From: Chishuiella changwenlii
GTDB taxonomy: Bacteria > Bacteroidota > Bacteroidia > Flavobacteriales > Weeksellaceae
Assembly (NCBI RefSeq): GCF_900142565.1
Contig: NZ_FRBH01000006.1
Coordinates: forward strand, 244,639-308,638
DNA length: 64,000 nt
Reading direction: 5' to 3'
Part shown: one piece after another, positions 59,342-64,000 of the stretch
Layout of the letters: every line of letters starts with the position of its first letter
Position numbering within the stretch: the stretch's first letter is position 1
Made by a program: the position numbers and the translations under genes
Notes under the pieces: model-generated
Told to the model about the DNA's origin: nothing
What the model saw: only the letters and a program-made list of their open reading frames with translations
The model's database searches: none

Positions 59342-60877
59342 TTATAATTTCTCAAAAAGATATTTCATATTTACTTCTTTATCTATAATAGCTGCTAATT
59401 CGTCTACAGATACACGTTTTTGTTCCATCGTGTCACGGAAACGTAATGTAACAGAATTATCGTTTAAAGAGTCATGATCAACTGTAATACAGAAAGGAGT
59501 TCCAATAGCATCCATTCTACGGTAACGTTTACCAATAGAATCTTTTTCTTCATAAATTACATTATAATCTAAACGTAATTTTTTTACGATTTGTTCTGCA
59601 AACTCTGGTAAACCATCTTTCTTTACTAATGGTAAAATAGCCGCTTTAATTGGAGATAATGCAGCAGGTAATGCTAAAACAACACGTTCTGAACCATCTT
59701 CTAAAACTTCCTCTTTTAAAGAAGTAGCGAAAACAGATAAAAACATACGATCTACACCTACAGATGTTTCTACAACATAAGGAACATACGATTCGTTTGT
59801 TTCGTTATCAAAATACTGAATCTTTTTACCAGAATGTTGTTCGTGCGCTTTTAAATCGAAATCTGTACGAGAGTGAATACCTTCTAATTCTTTAAATCCA
59901 AAAGGAAATTTAAATTCGATATCAGCAGCAGCATTTGCATAATGCGCTAATTTCTCGTGGTCATGAAAACGGTAATTGTCATTTCCTAAACCTAAAGTTT
60001 GGTGCCAACGCATACGAGTTTCTTTCCATTTCTCGTACCATTCTAATTCAGTTCCCGGTTTTACAAAGAATTGCATTTCCATTTGTTCAAATTCGCGTTG
60101 ACGGAAAATAAATTGACGTGCAACGATTTCATTACGGAATGCTTTACCAATTTGTGCAATACCAAAAGGTAATTTCATACGTCCAGTTTTCTGAACATTT
60201 AAGTAATTTAAGAAAATTCCTTGTGCAGTTTCTGGGCGTAAATATAAGTCCATTGCTTGTTCTGCAGTAGCACCTAGTTTTGTTCCAAACATAAGGTTAA
60301 ACTGACGAACTTCTGTCCAGTTTTTAGAACCTGTAACAGGATCAGCAATTTCTAATTCTTCTATTAATGCTTTTACATCATCTAAATCTTCATTTTCTAA
60401 AGACTTACCAAGACGTTTTAAAATAGTATCTATTTGCTCTTTGTATCCAATTACTTTAGGATTAGTTGCAATAAATTGGTCTTTATCAAAAGCATCACCA
60501 AATCTTTTTGCAGCTTTAGCAACCTCTTTATCAATTTTAGTTTCAATTTTAGCGCAGTGGTCTTCAACTAAAACATCGGCACGGTAACGTTTTTTAGAAT
60601 CTTTGTTATCAATTAAAGGATCATTAAAAGCGTCTACGTGTCCAGAAGCTTTCCAAGTTGTAGGATGCATAAAAATAGCAGAGTCAATGCCGACAATATT
60701 TTCGTGCATTTGTACCATTGCTTTCCACCAATACTGTTTGATGTTATTTTTTAACTCAGCTCCGTTTTGACCATAATCATAAACGGCTGATAATCCATCA
60801 TAAATTTCACTCGATTGGAAAATGAATCCATATTCTTTCGCATGCGAAATTACTTTCTTGAAAATATCTTCTGACAT
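59342..60877 (-). CDS. glyS: Glycyl-tRNA synthetase, dimeric class II type
   Basis: The 511-residue single-chain enzyme (eukaryote-like alpha2 type, not the alpha2beta2 bacterial form) charges tRNA-Gly. Class II motifs are visible: the N-terminal SSEIYDGLSAVYDYGQNGAE, YLRPETAQGIFLNYLN, motif 2 IGKAFRNEIVARQFIFRQRE, ELEGIHSRTDFDL, and motif 3 PYVVETSVGVDRMFLSVF. The C-terminal anticodon-binding domain runs from about residue 410 (LSPIKAAILPLVKK). It is monocistronic with its own terminator. Confidence 0.96.
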   Translation of the reverse strand: MSEDIFKKVISHAKEYGFIFQSSEIYDGLSAVYDYGQNGAELKNNIKQYWWKAMVQMHENIVGIDSAIFMHPTTWKASGHVDAFNDPLIDNKDSKKRYRADVLVEDHCAKIETKIDKEVAKAAKRFGDAFDKDQFIATNPKVIGYKEQIDTILKRLGKSLENEDLDDVKALIEELEIADPVTGSKNWTEVRQFNLMFGTKLGATAEQAMDLYLRPETAQGIFLNYLNVQKTGRMKLPFGIAQIGKAFRNEIVARQFIFRQREFEQMEMQFFVKPGTELEWYEKWKETRMRWHQTLGLGNDNYRFHDHEKLAHYANAAADIEFKFPFGFKELEGIHSRTDFDLKAHEQHSGKKIQYFDNETNESYVPYVVETSVGVDRMFLSVFATSLKEEVLEDGSERVVLALPAALSPIKAAILPLVKKDGLPEFAEQIVKKLRLDYNVIYEEKDSIGKRYRRMDAIGTPFCITVDHDSLNDNSVTLRFRDTMEQKRVSVDELAAIIDKEVNMKYLFEKL

Positions 60878-61039
60878 AATAAAGTGTGTGTTCTAAATTT
60901 AAATGCAATTTTAATGATTTTTAGCGATTATTTTGGTATGATTTGATAAAATCCGTCATTTTTAAATTAAATAAATGGTTTTTTAATTATCTGTGAGATT
61001 ATTATATAACATTTACAGAAAATGATATAAATAATATAC

Positions 61040-61071
61040 TTGTGGCATTTTAATTATTTTATCTATTTTTG
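61040..61071 (+). promoter_or_regulatory. Promoter of the HYC_CC_PP-like/TonB receptor unit
   Basis: TTG (61040-61042) and TATTTTTG (61064-61071) are separated by 21 nt. The -7 element ends only 6 nt before ATG 61078, predicting a leaderless or very short-leader transcript. Confidence 0.75.
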
Positions 61072-61077
61072 CTTGGT

Positions 61078-61533
61078 ATGAAAATGAATCAGTATATAAA
61101 ATATATATTGTCGCTAGTTTTGATTTTTTCAAATCTTAGTGTTGCATTTTCTATGCATTTTTGTCAAGGAGAAGTAAAAGAGATTAAGCTAAATCAATTA
61201 GACAATCAAAAACAAAATGTAACCAATGTAAAAAAATGCTGTTCTTCCGAAAAGAAAGAAAAGCATTGCGAATTACCTAAAAAAGAAACAAAAACACACA
61301 AGGATGATTGTTGTAAAGACATTTCATCTTTAGATAATACAAAAGATCAGCATACAGTAAAAATTTTAAAACTTATACCAGTAGAGTTTTTAGCAACTAC
61401 TGTTTTACAAGTTCCAATTACTGTAGAAGATACTGAAGTAAATAGAATTTCTAAATTTTTAGTATTTTTTGTTGATTCTAATGCTCCTCCAAATTATATA
61501 ATTAATTCCCAATTAACTTTTTACGAAGGATAA
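61078..61533 (+). CDS. HYC_CC_PP-family-like Cys-rich exported protein
   Basis: The start is ATG 61078 or 61084. The ~151-residue protein has an N-terminal hydrophobic helix (YIKYILSLVLIFSNLSVAFS) and then MHFCQGE, corresponding to the His-x-Cys of the family name. It continues with KKCCSSEKKEKHCELPKK, DDCCKDISS and a C-terminal SNAPPNYIIN (the PP). The paired cysteines and histidines suggest soft-metal binding, most likely copper, in the periplasm. A TonB receptor gene follows 128 nt downstream, the usual neighbour of this family. Confidence 0.82.
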   Translation: MKMNQYIKYILSLVLIFSNLSVAFSMHFCQGEVKEIKLNQLDNQKQNVTNVKKCCSSEKKEKHCELPKKETKTHKDDCCKDISSLDNTKDQHTVKILKLIPVEFLATTVLQVPITVEDTEVNRISKFLVFFVDSNAPPNYIINSQLTFYEG

Positions 61534-61661
61534 TAACTTATTTGTTTTGATTGAAATCAATCAGAATGCAATATGCTATTGTTTGAAAATTAAAGTACTT
61601 GATTAAATTATAATCAAAAAAGTACCAATAATAAATAGGTTTTATGCCTTAAATCGTAAAA

Positions 61662-63908
61662 ATGAAAAAAATAATCACTTCAGTATTTCTACTGAGTGCC
61701 GCGTTTTCTTACGCACAATCTGCTTTAAAAGGGAAAGTTACAGACCAAAATAATCAACCAATAGTTGGTGCAGAAGTTTTTTGGGAATCTACGGATGTTT
61801 CTGTAACAACAGATGAGGAAGGAAATTTTGAAATTCAAGATTTTAATCCGTCAGCTGTTTTAGGCGTTTTTTATAATAATCAAACAACAACTTTTAAAGA
61901 CATAAAAGACGAGTTTCAAGCTATAACAATTCAAGTAAAAGATACATTTGGAGATACTTCTTTAGATGAGGTTGTTGTAAGAGATACAAGTAATTCGCTT
62001 AAGAAATCGAAGTTGGCAACCAATATGACAACAATGACGGGTAAAGAATTATTAAAAGCCGCTTGTTGTAATTTGGCAGAATCTTTTGAAACGAATCCAT
62101 CTATAGATGTTAATTTTTCAGACGCTGTAACTGGAAATAAACAAATAAAAATGCTTGGATTAACTTCTCCATATATATTAATTGCGGAAGAAAATATTCC
62201 GAGTGTTCGTGGAGCTTCTCAGGCATTTGGTTTAAGTTTTACACCAGGAACTTGGGTAGAAAGTATTCAAGTTACAAAAGGAGCTGGAACTGTTGTAAAT
62301 GGTTACGAAAGTATTTCAGGTCAAATTAATACCGAACTCATAAAACCTGCAACAGATATTCCGTTGTTTGTAAATATTTATGGCTCTACAGATGCTCGTT
62401 TTGAAGGAAATGTTCATCTTAATAAAAAACTGAACGATAAATGGAGTTCTTCACTTTTTGTTCATGGAAATACACGTGTCGCTAAAAATGATATGAATGA
62501 CGATGGGTTTTTAGATAATCCTTTAGGACATCAAATTAATGTAATGAATCGTTGGCAATATCAGAATTTAGAAAAAGGAATTGTTGGATTTTTCTCTGCT
62601 CGTTATTTAAATGATCAAAAACAAGGAGGAGAATTAAATTTTGACAAACATCGCGATAAATTAACTACTAATTATTGGGGATCAGAGATTAATACAAACC
62701 GTGTAGATTTATCATCAAAATTAGGTTATGTTTTTCCAGAAATGCCTTTTCAAAATATGGGATTACAAACTGCTTTTAGTTATCATAAACAAGATTCTTA
62801 TTTCGGATTAAACCAATACAATATCGATCAACAGAGTTTTTACACCAATTTTATTTTTAATTCTATTATTAATAATACAAAGAATAAATTTTCTACTGGA
62901 GCGAGTTTTACTTACGATAAGTTTAAAGAATTTGTTGCTTTGCCAACAGATGCAAATTATAATAGGATAGATAATTCTGTAGGAACTTTCTTTGAATATA
63001 CATTTGACAATTTAAAGAATTTTAATATGATAGCGGGCTTAAGAGCAGATTATCATAATAGAATGGGATTCTTTTTAACACCTCGTTTACACACGCGTTA
63101 TACGCCAGTAAAAGGAACAACAATAAAAGCTTCCGTAGGTAGAGGAAAAAGGATAAATAATATTTTTGCTGAAAATCAGAATTTATTTGCATCATCAAGA
63201 CAATTTAATATTATTGGTAATGGTGGTAAAACGTATGGTTTAGATCCAGAAATTGCATGGAATTATGGTTTAAGTGTAACACAAGAATTTAAATTATTTG
63301 GAAAGAATGCAGATGTTACAGCAGATTTTTATAGAACAAGTTTCCAAAATCAGATTGTAACAGATATAGATTATTCTGCTCGCCAGGTTCGTTTTTATAA
63401 TTTAGATGGAGATTCCTATGCAAATTCTTTTCAGTTCGATTTTAATTATAATCCTTTTACTAATTTCAAAATTAGAGCTTCGTATAAATATTATGACTTA
63501 GCAACAGATTATGAAAATGGAAAATTGCAAAGACCTTTACAAGCAAAACATCGTTTTTTTACAAATTTAGAATATGAAACACGCCAGAGAAATGGTAAAA
63601 ATTGGCGTTTTGATTTTACATATAATTGGATAGGAAAACAACGTTTACCAAATACGTCTGATAATTTGCCAGAAAACAGATTTCCAGAATATTCTAATCC
63701 ATTTGGAACAATTAATGCTCAGATAACTCGTGTTTTCTCTAAGCGATTTGAAGTGTATGTTGGTGGAGAAAATATTTCTAATTATCAACAACATCGTGTT
63801 ATCTTAGGTGCAGATAATCCATTTGGAGATAATTTCGATAGCTCTATGGTATATGCTCCAATTTTTGGACAGATGTATTATGCAGGATTACGATTTAGTT
63901 TGAATTAA
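61662..63908 (+). CDS. TonB-dependent receptor, probable copper/metal uptake
   Basis: The 748-residue outer-membrane receptor has a signal peptide, a carboxypeptidase-like regulatory domain (about residues 20-105; LKGKVTDQNNQPIVGAEVFW), TonB-box region SLDEVVVRDT, a plug with KELLKAACCNLAESFETNPS and a barrel ending YYAGLRFSLN. The adjacent cysteines in the plug and the HYC_CC_PP-like neighbour suggest a soft-metal ligand. The receptor at 17562 has cysteines in the same region of its plug. The stop codon is the first TAA of a heptamer array that runs to the window edge. Confidence 0.9.
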   Translation: MKKIITSVFLLSAAFSYAQSALKGKVTDQNNQPIVGAEVFWESTDVSVTTDEEGNFEIQDFNPSAVLGVFYNNQTTTFKDIKDEFQAITIQVKDTFGDTSLDEVVVRDTSNSLKKSKLATNMTTMTGKELLKAACCNLAESFETNPSIDVNFSDAVTGNKQIKMLGLTSPYILIAEENIPSVRGASQAFGLSFTPGTWVESIQVTKGAGTVVNGYESISGQINTELIKPATDIPLFVNIYGSTDARFEGNVHLNKKLNDKWSSSLFVHGNTRVAKNDMNDDGFLDNPLGHQINVMNRWQYQNLEKGIVGFFSARYLNDQKQGGELNFDKHRDKLTTNYWGSEINTNRVDLSSKLGYVFPEMPFQNMGLQTAFSYHKQDSYFGLNQYNIDQQSFYTNFIFNSIINNTKNKFSTGASFTYDKFKEFVALPTDANYNRIDNSVGTFFEYTFDNLKNFNMIAGLRADYHNRMGFFLTPRLHTRYTPVKGTTIKASVGRGKRINNIFAENQNLFASSRQFNIIGNGGKTYGLDPEIAWNYGLSVTQEFKLFGKNADVTADFYRTSFQNQIVTDIDYSARQVRFYNLDGDSYANSFQFDFNYNPFTNFKIRASYKYYDLATDYENGKLQRPLQAKHRFFTNLEYETRQRNGKNWRFDFTYNWIGKQRLPNTSDNLPENRFPEYSNPFGTINAQITRVFSKRFEVYVGGENISNYQQHRVILGADNPFGDNFDSSMVYAPIFGQMYYAGLRFSLN

Positions 63909-64000
63909 GAATTAAGAATTAAGAATTAAGAATTAAGAATTAAGAATTAAGAATTAAGAATTAAGAATTAAGAATTAAGAATTAAGAATTAAGAATTAAG
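63902..64000 (+). repeat. GAATTAA heptanucleotide array overlapping a stop codon
   Basis: Fourteen perfect copies of GAATTAA plus one base run to the end of the window. The first unit contains the last codon (AAT) and stop (TAA) of the TonB receptor gene. The true length is unknown because the array leaves the window. Confidence 0.93.

Overview
The window is AT-rich DNA that looks like a Flavobacteriales chromosome, most like the Weeksellaceae (Empedobacter/Chryseobacterium-like). The evidence is SusC/SusD pairs, several TonB receptors, a T9SS sorting domain, split MetH, S46 dipeptidyl-peptidase, -7 promoter elements of the form TAnnTTTG, and few Shine-Dalgarno sequences. The assignment is inferred from gene content. 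No phage, IS or CRISPR locus was found.

Layout. 0-9.7 kb: transaldolase, a secreted endonuclease I, murF, metF and a two-gene methionine synthase behind a SAM-I riboswitch. 10.2-16 kb: an Oar-like TonB receptor with a glycerophosphodiester phosphodiesterase, then hom behind a second SAM-I riboswitch with its own terminator. 16-21 kb: an S41-like lipoprotein, a TonB receptor/thioredoxin-like operon, a divergent DtxR-type metalloregulator whose likely operator lies on the receptor promoter, and a 4-copy palindromic tandem repeat. 21-25 kb: DPP11-type peptidase, a lipoprotein and lipB. 25-41 kb: a polysaccharide utilisation locus with sensor, SusC, SusD, GH144-like, GH3, EEP phosphodiesterase, GH43-like, esterase and sugar MFS transporter. 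I read it as a candidate system for substituted beta-1,2-glucans (osmoregulated periplasmic glucans). 41-52 kb: M28 peptidase, AlbA_2-like protein, S1/P1 nuclease, PadR/PspC, PlsC, a menaquinone pair, gamma carbonic anhydrase and a NifU-type protein.

52.6-59.1 kb is the most unusual region, a candidate RNA-repair island. It holds RtcB ligase, two MNT-fold nucleotidyltransferases, a slipin/band-7 protein, a secreted SQA-repeat protein and a WYL regulator. Upstream of the slipin gene, on its strand, is a noncoding sequence that folds as a circularly permuted tRNA: T-arm, 3' acceptor strand, 5-nt loop, 5' acceptor strand, D-arm, with a 5-bp anticodon-like stem closing the module. This is the design of the tRNA-mimic module of bacterial Y RNAs, yet no Ro60/TROVE gene is in the window. 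Inverted repeats with TTGCG half-sites lie between this RNA and the WYL gene.

59.3-64 kb: glycyl-tRNA synthetase, then a Cys-rich HYC_CC_PP-like protein and a TonB receptor, probably for copper. Intergenic DNA is rich in repeats. Three heptanucleotide arrays begin at or within a few bases of stop codons (metH, the WYL gene, the last TonB receptor).
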